DNA of 64,000 bases from NCBI GenBank assembly GCA_016297695.1, contig JAEDGC010000005.1, positions 1-64,000 on the forward strand. Reading direction: 5' to 3'. Position numbers and translations under genes: made by a program. Origin of the DNA: Bacilli bacterium. Its GTDB lineage: Bacteria; Bacillota_I; Bacilli_A; RF39; UBA660. Positions within the stretch are counted from its first letter, which is position 1, and every line of letters begins with the position of its first letter. Below the pieces are notes generated by a model, which worked only from the letters and a program-made list of their open reading frames with translations, was not told the DNA's origin and did not search any database. Positions 33,957-42,569 of the stretch are shown here, one piece after another.

Positions 33957-35261
33957 ATGAAAAAGAAAAAAATTATAGTATTTTTAATAATATTTTTAGG
34001 TTTTCCAATAATGGCAAATGCTGGGACAGCAACTCTAAATGCTCCATCTTCAGTTGAAGTTGGAAGTAATGTTACAGCAAGTGTAACTATAAAAAATACT
34101 GCAGCATGGAACATAAAGATAAATTCATCTGGATCTACATCTGGATGTTCACAAAACTTTTCTGATGTTACATCAAATGGAAATAATACTAATAAAACTT
34201 TTAGTGTTACATGTAAGGCAACTAGCATAGGAGCTATAGGTTTTACCGTTACAGGTGATATAACTAGTGCAGATGGAACTAATTCGAATGTTAACTTAAG
34301 TAAAAGAGTAACAGTAACAGCAGTAAGACCAAAATCAAATGACAATTTTTTAAAAAGTTTAACTGTTGATGAATATGAATTAATTCCAAATTTTAATAAA
34401 GAAACTTTAGAATATAGTGTCATTGTTCCATCTACTGTTGATAAAATTAATATTAATGCGGTAAAAAATGATTCAACTGCAAAAGTTGATGGTGCTGGTG
34501 AAAAAGAAGTAGTAGAGGGAAGTAACGAATTTAATATTAATGTTATTTCTGAAAGTGGTGCTACAAGAACATATAAAATAATTGTAAATGTACAAGATAT
34601 AAATCCAATAAATTTAGAATTATCAGGTAAAAAATATACTATTGTTAAAAGAGGAGATAAACTTGAAGCACCAATAGGCTTTGAAGCTACAACTATAAAA
34701 ATAGATGAAATGGAAATTCCTGCATTTAAGAGCAATATTTTAAATATAACATTAGTAGGTATATATGATGAAAAAGGAAATATTTTATATGCTATATATG
34801 ATAATGATAAATATGAATTATATAATGAAATTAGTTCGAATAAAATTACAATTTATTTATTAGAATTACCTAAAAATGATAAATTTATAACTAAGAGTAT
34901 TAAGATAAATGATAATGAAGTAAAAGTATATAAATATAAAGATAGTTCTAAATATTCTCTTGTGTATGGAAAAAATGTTGAAACAGGAGAAGAAGGATAC
35001 TATATGTATGATGAAAAAGAAAATACTTTTCAAAGATATAATGAAGAACAGATTAAAGATTTACAAAATGAAATAAAAAATTATTTATATGTAATTTATG
35101 CATTTAGTGGATGCTTGGTATTAATATTTATTAGTTTTATAATTAGTATATTTGCTAAGAAAAAAGCTAAAAATAAAATAAATAAAAAAATAGAACCAGA
35201 AGAAAAAAATGAAGAGATTATAAAAGAAATAATGGATGATAAAAAGAAGAATAAAAAATAA
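33957..35261 (+). CDS. Membrane-anchored protein with cohesin-like and cadherin-like beta-sandwich domains
   Basis: 434 residues. Signal peptide (to about ANAG, 22), an N-terminal beta-sandwich (about 23-120) with VEVGSNVTASVTIKNTAAWN and CKATSIGAIGFTVTGDIT resembling cohesin-type or related adhesion modules, then a cadherin-like beta-sandwich (about 125-215; LKSLTVDEYELIPNFNKETLEYSV...TRTYKIIVN pattern), an unassigned region, a transmembrane helix (about 377-398) and a Lys/Glu-rich cytoplasmic tail. Its coupling with the dockerin gene suggests a membrane-held scaffold for the hydrolase. Confidence 0.65.
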   Translation: MKKKKIIVFLIIFLGFPIMANAGTATLNAPSSVEVGSNVTASVTIKNTAAWNIKINSSGSTSGCSQNFSDVTSNGNNTNKTFSVTCKATSIGAIGFTVTGDITSADGTNSNVNLSKRVTVTAVRPKSNDNFLKSLTVDEYELIPNFNKETLEYSVIVPSTVDKININAVKNDSTAKVDGAGEKEVVEGSNEFNINVISESGATRTYKIIVNVQDINPINLELSGKKYTIVKRGDKLEAPIGFEATTIKIDEMEIPAFKSNILNITLVGIYDEKGNILYAIYDNDKYELYNEISSNKITIYLLELPKNDKFITKSIKINDNEVKVYKYKDSSKYSLVYGKNVETGEEGYYMYDEKENTFQRYNEEQIKDLQNEIKNYLYVIYAFSGCLVLIFISFIISIFAKKKAKNKINKKIEPEEKNEEIIKEIMDDKKKNKK

Positions 35262-35276
35262 TTCTTCTTTTTTTTT
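35243..35276 (+). terminator. Rho-independent terminator
   Basis: Ten-bp stem AAAGAAGAAT / ATTCTTCTTT overlapping the end of the coding region, with a long T tract. Confidence 0.85.
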
Positions 35277-35319
35277 GGGACATAATAGTTTATAATAAAT
35301 ATATAGTGATGGTGATTAA

Positions 35320-36357
35320 ATGAACTATGAAGTAAATGGATATAATATTTTTGTAATAGTACTAGTAACATTTGTTTCAAGTATTATATTGGTTCCAATA
35401 ATGCGAAAGGTAGCAATTCATGTTAATGCTATGGATGAACCAAATGCTAGAAGGCTAAATAAAATAGCCATGCCAACTTTGGGTGGTCTTGCTATATTTT
35501 TCTCGTTTATGTTAGGATACATGTTGTACGCTAACCAATCTCTTCAAATGTTATCCATATTAATGGGAAGTTTTTTATTAGTAATATTTGGAATGGTAGA
35601 TTGTATTAATCCAGTAAAAGCAAAGTATCGTTTTGTTGTACAAGTTGTAGCAGCATCAATTATTGTTTTTTATGGAAATATTGTTTTAAATGAAGTTACT
35701 TTTTTTGGAAAATATTTTTTCTTTCCACAGCCTTGGAACTATATAATTACTATTTTGTTTATAGTTACAATAACTAATGCAATTAATTTTACTGATGGAA
35801 TGGATGGATTAGCATCAGGAATTAGTTCAATATATTTTTTAACAATAGCAATAATTTCATTTATTTTAAAGAGATCTGATGGATTAGATGTAATATTATC
35901 ACTTATTATGCTAGGATCAACTTTAGGATTTTTAGTTTACAATTTTCCACCGGCAATCATTTATCTTGGTGATACTGGAAGTCAATTTCTAGGATTTATA
36001 ATAGCAGTGATAGCTCTTTTAGGATTTAAAACAGCAACATTTACATCATTAATTATTCCAATATTAATATTAGCTATACCTCTTTTAGATGTAGTATTTG
36101 CGATAATTAGAAGGGCATTAAAAAAGGAAAATCCAACTAAACCTGATAAGAGTCATTTTCATCATCAATTGTTAAAGATGAAATTTTCTACAAAAGTATC
36201 ATTATTAATAATTTATTTTATTGAACTATTATTTGCAGCTGTTTCTATTTTATATGCTCTTGGAGATACTACTTACGCTATAATAATATACATTGGACTT
36301 ATGATAGTATTTATTTTTATTGTAATGACTACTGATATATTATTTCCTAAAAAGTAG
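35320..36357 (+). CDS. tagO: Undecaprenyl-phosphate GlcNAc-1-phosphate transferase
   Basis: 345 residues, about 11 transmembrane helices. Family signatures include DEPNARRLNKIAMPTLGG, NAINFTDGMDGLASG, GDTGSQFLGF and the HFHHQLL loop. It starts synthesis of wall teichoic acid or a related polymer on undecaprenyl phosphate. It heads a five-gene cluster of polymer-assembly genes. The MraY branch of this superfamily is less likely given the DEPNxRR and HFHHQ features. Confidence 0.92.
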   Translation: MNYEVNGYNIFVIVLVTFVSSIILVPIMRKVAIHVNAMDEPNARRLNKIAMPTLGGLAIFFSFMLGYMLYANQSLQMLSILMGSFLLVIFGMVDCINPVKAKYRFVVQVVAASIIVFYGNIVLNEVTFFGKYFFFPQPWNYIITILFIVTITNAINFTDGMDGLASGISSIYFLTIAIISFILKRSDGLDVILSLIMLGSTLGFLVYNFPPAIIYLGDTGSQFLGFIIAVIALLGFKTATFTSLIIPILILAIPLLDVVFAIIRRALKKENPTKPDKSHFHHQLLKMKFSTKVSLLIIYFIELLFAAVSILYALGDTTYAIIIYIGLMIVFIFIVMTTDILFPKK

Positions 36358-36364
36358 GTGAATT

Positions 36365-37411
36365 ATGAAGAAAATAGCTATATTTCAAACAGATTTAACT
36401 GTTGGAGGTATTCAAAAATCATTGATTAATTTACTAAATAATATAGATTATAGAAAGTATAAAATTGATTTATATCTTACTAATAAAACAAATTATTACA
36501 ATAATTTAAATAAATCTGTAAATATTATTTATTTAAATAAACTACCATATTTTACAAGATTTATTAATTTTAAAATCTTAAAAAAGTTTTATAAAAATAA
36601 AATAAATGAAAGCTATGATATAGCAATTGACTTTAACTCATATAGTATGGATACTGCTTTAGCTTGCTGTAGTGTTAATGCTTTAAAAAGAATTATATGG
36701 GTACATAATGATATAGAAGTAAAATTGAAAGAAGAGAAAAAATATAAAATTTTATATCATTTTTTTAAAGGTAAATATAAATACTTTGATATTTTTGTTG
36801 GAGTATCAAAAGGCGCAATAGATTCTTTTAAAAAATTAAATGAATTTGCTAAAAAGGATTATTTGGTTATTCCTAATTTTATTGATACTAAAGAAATAGT
36901 AGATAAAAGTAAAGAAGTTTGTAATATAAAAATAGATAATAAAAAAATAAACATTGTATCAACAGGTAGAATTTGTTATCAAAAAGGATTTGATATATTA
37001 ATCAACTATATTTCAAAATTATCAACAGTTAGAAATGATTTTCATTTATATATTATTGGTGATGGAGAAAAATTAGATAGTTATAAACAACTTGTCAACA
37101 ATTTAAATTTAAAAGAATATGTTTCTTTTTTAGGAAAATTAAAAAATCCATATAGTGTAATGAATTTGATGGATATATTTGTTCTTACAAGTAGATACGA
37201 AGGTCAAGGAATGGTCTTTTTAGAAGCTAAATGTTTAGGACTTGATATAATTATGCCAAAACATTTAGAAAAATATGTTGATATTAAGGGTACTGATGAT
37301 GTACTTGAAACTTTAAAACAAATTAAGAAAAATAATGATAAAAAAATAAATATGTTACAAGATTATAATAATGATATAATTAAAAAAATCGATGATTTAT
37401 TAAATGGGTGA
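36365..37411 (+). CDS. Family 4 glycosyltransferase
   Basis: 348 residues, GT-B fold. N-terminal LTVGGIQKSLINLLNN, inter-domain VIPNFID, the second domain VSTGRICYQKGFDILIN and DIFVLTSRYEGQGMVFLEA, where the EGxGxxxLEA motif binds the donor sugar-nucleotide. It acts on a lipid-linked polymer by context. Only seven bases after tagO and overlapping the next ORF region. Confidence 0.87.
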   Translation: MKKIAIFQTDLTVGGIQKSLINLLNNIDYRKYKIDLYLTNKTNYYNNLNKSVNIIYLNKLPYFTRFINFKILKKFYKNKINESYDIAIDFNSYSMDTALACCSVNALKRIIWVHNDIEVKLKEEKKYKILYHFFKGKYKYFDIFVGVSKGAIDSFKKLNEFAKKDYLVIPNFIDTKEIVDKSKEVCNIKIDNKKINIVSTGRICYQKGFDILINYISKLSTVRNDFHLYIIGDGEKLDSYKQLVNNLNLKEYVSFLGKLKNPYSVMNLMDIFVLTSRYEGQGMVFLEAKCLGLDIIMPKHLEKYVDIKGTDDVLETLKQIKKNNDKKINMLQDYNNDIIKKIDDLLNG

Positions 37412-37415
37412 TAGC

Positions 37416-37886
37416 ATGAAGAAGGTATTATTTATATCTAGTACTGGTGGACATTTTGAAGAACTTATGAAATTAGAACCACTTATGAAAAAATATGATA
37501 GTTATATTGCAACAGAAAAAATAAAGTCTAATCTATATTTAAAAGATAAATATAAAGATAAGATATTTTATTTAATATATGGCACAAAAGATCATATAAT
37601 CTCATACCCATTTAAATTACTTGCTAACTGTTTTATATCTTTGTATATTTTCTTTAAAATAAGACCTGATGTTGTTATAACTACCGGCGCACATACAGCT
37701 GGACCAATGTGCTGTATTGCTAAAATATTTAGAAAAAAAATTATTTTTATAGAAACTATGGCCAATATAAATAAAAAAACTATTACAGGAAGATTAGTTT
37801 ATAAATTTGCTGATCTTTTTATAGTTCAATGGGAAAGTATGTTAAAAATATATCCAAAAGCTATTTATAGGGGGTTGATTTACTAA
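37416..37886 (+). CDS. PssD/Alg14-like glycosyltransferase subunit
   Basis: 156 residues from ATG 37416 (GGGTGA upstream). It contains FISSTGGHFEELMKL, VVITTGAHTAGPMCCIAK and FIETMANINKKTITGRLVYKFAD, the pattern of the membrane-recruiting subunit (Cps14F/PssD, Alg14-like). It pairs with the downstream catalytic subunit, with which it overlaps by one base. Confidence 0.87.
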   Translation: MKKVLFISSTGGHFEELMKLEPLMKKYDSYIATEKIKSNLYLKDKYKDKIFYLIYGTKDHIISYPFKLLANCFISLYIFFKIRPDVVITTGAHTAGPMCCIAKIFRKKIIFIETMANINKKTITGRLVYKFADLFIVQWESMLKIYPKAIYRGLIY

Positions 37887-38362
37887 TGATTTTGGTAACA
37901 CTTGGAACTCAAGATAAAAGTTTTGAAAGACTGTTAAAACAAATAGATAAAGAAATTAAAAATAAAACGATAAAAGAAAAAATAATTGTTCAAGCAGGTT
38001 ATACTAAATATCAATCTAAAAATATGGAGATATTTGATTATAAATCACAAGAAGAATTGAATGAGTTAGTAAAAAAATGTAGTTTTTTAATTACCCATGC
38101 TGGTGTTGGATCAATATTAAATGGTTTATCTAATGGGAAAAAAGTAATTGCTGTACCAAGACTTTCAAAGTATCAAGAACATAATAATGATCATCAATTA
38201 CAAATAGCTTCTGAATTTTCAAAAGATGGTTATATAGTGTATTGCAAAGATTTAAAAAAATTAGGTGAATATATAAAATCTTTAAAAAAATTTGAACCTA
38301 AAGAACTAAAACATAATAATAAAATAATTGAAACAATTGAAGAATTTATAGATAATATTTAA
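37886..38362 (+). CDS. PssE/Alg13-like glycosyltransferase subunit
   Basis: 158 residues. MILVTLGTQDKSFERLLKQID at the start and the donor-binding segment ITHAGVGSILNGLSNGKKVIAVPR, then EHNNDHQLQIASEF. Matches the catalytic half (Cps14G/PssE, Alg13-like) of a two-subunit transferase with the preceding gene. Confidence 0.88.
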   Translation: MILVTLGTQDKSFERLLKQIDKEIKNKTIKEKIIVQAGYTKYQSKNMEIFDYKSQEELNELVKKCSFLITHAGVGSILNGLSNGKKVIAVPRLSKYQEHNNDHQLQIASEFSKDGYIVYCKDLKKLGEYIKSLKKFEPKELKHNNKIIETIEEFIDNI

Positions 38363-38372
38363 GGAGTACATA

Positions 38373-38867
38373 ATGGCAAAAAAACATAAACTGATAATTG
38401 AAGGTCATGATAATAATTTATTTGTTAAATTTTGGAATTGGGGCTGGAATATATACTATAAGAATCCTGAAATTTGGAATTATTTAATAGTAGGTTTTTT
38501 AACAACAATTGTTAGTTTAGCAATTAAATGGGGATTATTGTTTACTTTTTTAGATGCTAAAAACGGAATACATGTTCAAATAGCTGTATTTCTTTCTTGG
38601 CTTGGAGCAGTAATATTTGCATATATTACAAATAGAATATTTGTTTTTCAATCCAGTTCAAAAAAATATTTAAAAGAAATCTTTAGTTTTGTTTTGGGAA
38701 GAGTTGCAACACTGCTTATGGAGATGTTTATAATGTGGTTCTTTGTAACATTATTAAAGTTAAATACAGATACATGGGTATTAATATTTACTATTATATG
38801 CCAAGTGTTAATAACAATATTTAACTACATAGTATCTAAACTATTTGTATTCAAAAAAGAAAAATAA
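38373..38867 (+). CDS. GtrA-family membrane protein
   Basis: 164 residues with four transmembrane helices. YLIVGFLTTIVSLAIKWG near the N-terminus and FAYITNRIFVFQS plus NYIVSKLFVFKK fit the GtrA family, which helps move or modify lipid-linked sugars. It is the last gene of the tagO cluster. Confidence 0.87.
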   Translation: MAKKHKLIIEGHDNNLFVKFWNWGWNIYYKNPEIWNYLIVGFLTTIVSLAIKWGLLFTFLDAKNGIHVQIAVFLSWLGAVIFAYITNRIFVFQSSSKKYLKEIFSFVLGRVATLLMEMFIMWFFVTLLKLNTDTWVLIFTIICQVLITIFNYIVSKLFVFKKEK

Positions 38868-38940
38868 GGAATTTTATTTTTCTTTTTTTAGGTTATGCTT
38901 GCATTTTATTAAAATATTTGATATTCTAATTACGTTACAT

Positions 38941-39017
38941 GGCGGATTTGGTGAAGTGGTTAACACACTAGATTGTGGCTCTAGCATGCATGGGTTCGAT
39001 TCCCATAGTCCGCCCCA
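38941..39017 (+). tRNA. tRNA-His(GTG)
   Basis: 77 bases including CCA. The anticodon loop TTGTGGC gives GTG. The acceptor stem has the extra 5' G (38941) that pairs with C73 (39014), the identity element of tRNA-His. T arm GGGTTCGATTCCC. Its 3' end and tail are repeated at 42182. Confidence 0.96.
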
Positions 39018-39042
39018 GAAGGAAAAATCGTCGAACCATTCG
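39011..39042 (+). repeat. Left copy of 32-bp tRNA-His 3' end/tail repeat
   Basis: Covers the last bases of tRNA-His (CGCCCCA) and the following tail, and matches 42182-42213 at 29 of 32 positions. It includes most of a perfect inverted repeat, CGTCGAA / TTCGACG (39029-39045). Possible attachment-site-like boundary of the island 39043-42181. Confidence 0.6.
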
Positions 39043-39057
39043 ACGTTTCATAGAGAA

Positions 39058-39082
39058 AACTCAAGATAACTTGAGTTTTTTT
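39058..39082 (+). terminator. Rho-independent terminator of tRNA-His
   Basis: AACTCAAG / CTTGAGTT stem with four-base loop and T7. Confidence 0.9.
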
Positions 39083-39108
39083 GTTGCTCTATTGAAAGGA
39101 AGATGGTT

Positions 39109-39687
39109 ATGATAAGAACAATTAAACACGAATTAAAAATGAGTCCAGAATTAATTAAAAGAATTAATTTTGCGACTAATTATACTAATATTAAGGTTGA
39201 TATACTAAATGGTTCTATAATTACTTTAGAACCTACTAATATTGCTTATGTAGAACCTCATAAGTTAGAAGTCAATAATAAGACATTCATATTCTTTAAT
39301 GAATCTAGTTATTTCTTTATAGATGATTTAACTAATAAAGAAAAAGAAAAAAATAATTTTATAAAAGAAGCTAAAGAATCTACTAAAGAAATGTTATCAA
39401 CTAATGATAACTCAGCCCATAATTCAAGAAATTATCGTGAACTATATGATAATTATTATAAGGAATTTACTAAATGAAATAATCACAAAAAAGAAAATTC
39501 TAAATTAATTAAATCAATTGATTTAGAAACTGTAACTATAAACGGATTATGTAATATGATTTATTATCTTTGTGCCGAAGGAAATATTCCTCAACATAAA
39601 ATGGAATATATTCAAGATGAAATACCATTACTATTTAGAAAAGATGAAGGTAAATGGATAAATGGTAAATATTATACAGCTCAATAA
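39109..39687 (+). pseudogene. Hypothetical gene interrupted by an in-frame TGA
   Basis: The frame is open from ATG 39109 (AAGGAAG upstream) to TAA at 39685-39687, apart from one TGA at 39475-39477. The first 122 codons and the 69 codons after the TGA read as ordinary protein, the latter with NGLCNMIYYLCAEGN and FRKDEGKWINGKYY. No second start or ribosome site lies after the stop. Hence a nonsense mutation is likely. Readthrough is possible but unsupported, since TGA ends other genes here. No family recognised. Confidence 0.6.
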
Positions 39688-39720
39688 TTAAAAGATAGGG
39701 ATACTTCTTGGGACATGTAA

Positions 39721-39750
39721 AAATGATGGAATTTTTAAAAACCATCATTT
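39721..39750. terminator. Bidirectional terminator
   Basis: AATGATGG / CCATCATT stem with flanking A and T runs. It overlaps the last codons of the minus-strand gene at 39735. Confidence 0.75.
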
Positions 39751-41552
39751 TTTTTATTATATCTATTATAAAATTCATATGCATCTTTTTTTAATCTTTC
39801 ATCATTCCAAATAGTAAAATGATCTCCATGATATTTTTTAAAAACACAATTAATATTATTTTCTTTATATATTTTTTCATTTATTTCAAATCTTTTTACA
39901 ACATCAAATCCAAAATTATTTATTATTGCATTTACTTGATAATCTGTATATGATCCGTTATCATCTTTAAATTTATACATTCCATTTTCATCTAAATCAT
40001 ATATAATACTATCATTTTCATCTTTTAAAGGAATTTTGTTTCCTTTTTCGTCTTTAATTGGAGAGCCTTTTTCATTTTTTAAATATTTAATTTTAGGCTC
40101 AACTGGATCATTTACATCTTTTTCTGCAATGTAATAAAATTGATTAATTCTTTTAAATGTATCTAAATCAACTATTTCATTTTTAATTCCAATTGGATAT
40201 TCAAAATTCCACCCATTTAATTCAGTAATCGGAAGTATTAATAATCCTCCAATACCACCAGCAAAAATGATTTTAACTATATCTGGATGTAGCATTGTAA
40301 AAAAATTGACTAGCTTGCTAGAAGAAGAATAACCAGACATTACAACTTTTTCATTAATATCATATCCATTTGATTGAAATACTTCTATAGAATACTTAAT
40401 CATATTATAAATTTGCTTATCCAAATTTTTAAATTTTAACAAGTCATCATCTGAGAATTTTGAAAAACCAATATTATAAAATTCCTTTGCTTTTTCAAAG
40501 TCATTATGATGCATTTTATACCCCATATAAAATGTATCTAAACCAGGACATCTTGGAATAACAGGTAATAATATTGGACATTTTTCTTTTATTGCAATTT
40601 CTTTCACGCAAGCGTCTAATGACAAATATATACGACCATCTTTATTGTTATATTTAGAATCTTCAAGTGCTTTATTAAATTCATCAAAAGATACTTTTGG
40701 TGTTCTTACAGTTACCAATAAATCTTTTTTACCACACATGTTATTTGGTACATACAATTGAAATGGTAAAAATATATTTTTTTCTTCAATTGAATTAAAA
40801 TCATATATATAACCAGAATCGCCATAATCTAACCTATTTTCTTCTAAATCAAATTTTATATATTTTTTTATATTTTTGTCTTTTAACATATTACCCTCTA
40901 ACATACGATTATCTTTTCTTCTATTCTTTACTTCTTCAAATATCTTATTAGCATTTTCTAATAAGTATTCTGAATCATGTAGTAATCTAAATATTTCTTC
41001 TTTACTATAATTATTTAAAATATATTTTACTATTGTATATGAATATTTATATGAACCTTTTCCAAAATTTTTAAAATCATTTACTAATTTATTAAAATCA
41101 CATTCAGATAAATCAGGCATTTCATAATTCTTATCAACTAAATTTGTCGCTATTCCTTCAAAAAACCAAATCAAACTTCTATCATATTTTTGAACATTTG
41201 CATGACAAATATGAACAAATTCATGTAATACAGTATTTAATGTATCTTCTAATGTCGCATTTTTATGTGTAGTATGAATTCTTTGATCTTCAAGTAAAAG
41301 TACTCTTATTGAATTAGTATTTATATCTGTATCTCCACATTTATATTCTTTTACTCCACCTGTTTTTTCGATTTGAAATTTTTCAAAATCTTCCCAATTC
41401 ATTATTTCAATAGTACATGGATTATTTAATTTATCAATCCCAAAAAAAGATAAAATTTTACTTTCGTTTTCTTTTAAGTAATTAACTATATCGTCAAAAT
41501 AATATAAGTCAAAATTGCATTTTAAAATATAATTATCAAATCTCTTTTCCAC
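39735..41552 (-). CDS. Fusion of HExxH metallopeptidase-like and alpha/beta-hydrolase domains
   Basis: 605 residues without a signal peptide. The N-terminal half has a gluzincin-type site H110-EFV-H114 with a downstream Glu132 in FFEGIA. The C-terminal half (about 260-600) looks like an alpha/beta hydrolase: strand ending VVMSGYSSSS with nucleophile Ser409, and a late YHGDHFTIW that supplies His578. Between them lies a charged linker. An acidic loop with KNEKG, KDEKG and KDEND runs (about 510-540) resembles degenerate short repeats. It is paired with a shorter HExxH paralog two bases upstream. Substrate unknown. Confidence 0.7.
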   Translation of the reverse strand: MEKRFDNYILKCNFDLYYFDDIVNYLKENESKILSFFGIDKLNNPCTIEIMNWEDFEKFQIEKTGGVKEYKCGDTDINTNSIRVLLLEDQRIHTTHKNATLEDTLNTVLHEFVHICHANVQKYDRSLIWFFEGIATNLVDKNYEMPDLSECDFNKLVNDFKNFGKGSYKYSYTIVKYILNNYSKEEIFRLLHDSEYLLENANKIFEEVKNRRKDNRMLEGNMLKDKNIKKYIKFDLEENRLDYGDSGYIYDFNSIEEKNIFLPFQLYVPNNMCGKKDLLVTVRTPKVSFDEFNKALEDSKYNNKDGRIYLSLDACVKEIAIKEKCPILLPVIPRCPGLDTFYMGYKMHHNDFEKAKEFYNIGFSKFSDDDLLKFKNLDKQIYNMIKYSIEVFQSNGYDINEKVVMSGYSSSSKLVNFFTMLHPDIVKIIFAGGIGGLLILPITELNGWNFEYPIGIKNEIVDLDTFKRINQFYYIAEKDVNDPVEPKIKYLKNEKGSPIKDEKGNKIPLKDENDSIIYDLDENGMYKFKDDNGSYTDYQVNAIINNFGFDVVKRFEINEKIYKENNINCVFKKYHGDHFTIWNDERLKKDAYEFYNRYNKKNDGF

Positions 41553-41554
41553 AG

Positions 41555-42037
41555 TTAATTCTCCTCATTCTCATTTTTTAAAATTTTTAATATTTCGTCA
41601 TGATTTTTATTTTTTATTAATTGTTTAAAATTTATATAGTAATCGCTATAAGATTGATTTGCTAAATAATAAGCAATACCTTCCCAAATATCATCACTAG
41701 GATATTTTCTATTACAATAATTAGAATGAACAAGATGAATGAATTCATGTACTATTACTTTATTAAATTCTTCAAACGATTCATTTTTATGTGTAGTATA
41801 CTTCCAATCATTATAATTTAAATATACAATCGTATTTGAATCATCTTTTATAAATCCAGTTGTATTATTATCACAATCTTTATCTAAATATGATTTAAAT
41901 TCTTCTTTAAATTCATCTATATTTAAAACTTTAACATTAACTATAATTGATAAATCATAGTTAAAAAAATTTAAAATGCAATCTTTATTATTAATTAAAA
42001 TATCTATAATATACTTATCATTACAATTAAAATTCAT
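41555..42037 (-). CDS. HExxH metallopeptidase-like protein (short paralog)
   Basis: 160 residues. H97-EFI-H101 and Glu119 in WEGIA show the same spacing (18 residues) as in the fused protein at 39735, and both share the preceding TTHKN and SFEEFNK/TLEDTLN-type segments. It is a stand-alone peptidase-like domain of the same family. Operonic with 39735, stop and start two bases apart. No signal peptide, so it probably acts in the cytosol. Confidence 0.68.
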   Translation of the reverse strand: MNFNCNDKYIIDILINNKDCILNFFNYDLSIIVNVKVLNIDEFKEEFKSYLDKDCDNNTTGFIKDDSNTIVYLNYNDWKYTTHKNESFEEFNKVIVHEFIHLVHSNYCNRKYPSDDIWEGIAYYLANQSYSDYYINFKQLIKNKNHDEILKILKNENEEN

Positions 42038-42181
42038 AACAAGTAATCACCATCTTTCATAAATAATTATATCACATGACTTGATTTTGATAAAATACTT
42101 GGTATATAATTGACATAGTTAGATTGAGTGTTATCTCAAATTTCTTTTTAGCCTAATTTTTCTCATATGAGTCCAATTAGC

Positions 42182-42213
42182 GCCCCAGAAGGAGAAATCG
42201 TCGCACCATTTGT
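42182..42213 (+). repeat. Right copy of 32-bp tRNA-His 3' end/tail repeat
   Basis: Matches 39011-39042 at 29 of 32 bases. The sequence before it is not a functional tRNA. The hairpin GTCGCAC / GTGTGAC differs from that of the left copy but still pairs. Confidence 0.6.
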
Positions 42214-42228
42214 GTGACTTAATGATAA

Positions 42229-42255
42229 ATCAACTGAAAAGTTGATTTTTTTTTG
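42229..42255 (+). terminator. Rho-independent terminator
   Basis: AATCAACT / AGTTGATT stem with GAAA loop and T9, in the position the terminator has after intact tRNA-His. Confidence 0.85.
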
Positions 42256-42262
42256 GAAGAAA

Positions 42263-42357
42263 ACCCCCAGTTCTACTTGGGGTTCTAAAAAGCAGCGTTG
42301 TAACGAAAAACCTCCTTTGATACTATCTATCAAATGCCCAAAAAATCAAAGGAGGTT
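42263..42357. repeat. Two inverted repeats, possible insertion-sequence remnant
   Basis: AACCCC / GGGGTT (42263-42268 with 42280-42285) and a perfect 13-bp pair AACCTCCTTTGAT (42309-42321) / ATCAAAGGAGGTT (42345-42357) separated by 23 bases. No transposase is present. Either transposon end structures or terminator hairpins. Confidence 0.5.
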
Positions 42358-42569
42358 CTTCATAAGTTAGTTTAGAAGAAGCAAAATAACGAATGTTTTT
42401 AAGTTTCTTTGACATTGAATTCTTTTTTTCTTTGTTTAGATTTTTTAAAACTTTCATCGAAATAGTTTAAAAAATATTCATATAATTTTAATGGAAAAGT
42501 ATCGCCAACATCTCTAATTTTACTTTATAGATTAAGTGGATTTAAGTTTTAAAAAATTTCGTTAAAACT

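Larger units (their letters stand above)
42038..42569. other. Non-coding, decayed stretch
   Basis: About 530 bases without an intact gene. It holds the right-hand tRNA-tail repeat (42182), a terminator (42229), two inverted repeats (42263-42357), and on the minus strand at roughly 42535-42410 an open stretch of about 40 codons ending in TAA (contains VGDTFPLKLYEYFLNYF) that may be the tail of a lost gene. A TTGACA at 42111 has no clear downstream gene. Confidence 0.5.

Noticed and set aside
33935..34735. 266-codon minus-strand frame
   Set aside because: It lies opposite the membrane-anchored beta-sandwich gene, whose signal peptide, domains and operon position are clear; the antisense frame has no ribosome site.
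39475..39477. Recoding of TGA as Trp, as in Mollicutes
   Set aside because: Core genes such as walJ and yitT end with TGA and Trp is TGG throughout; the second TGA (42651) replaces a Gly in a gene with other lesions.
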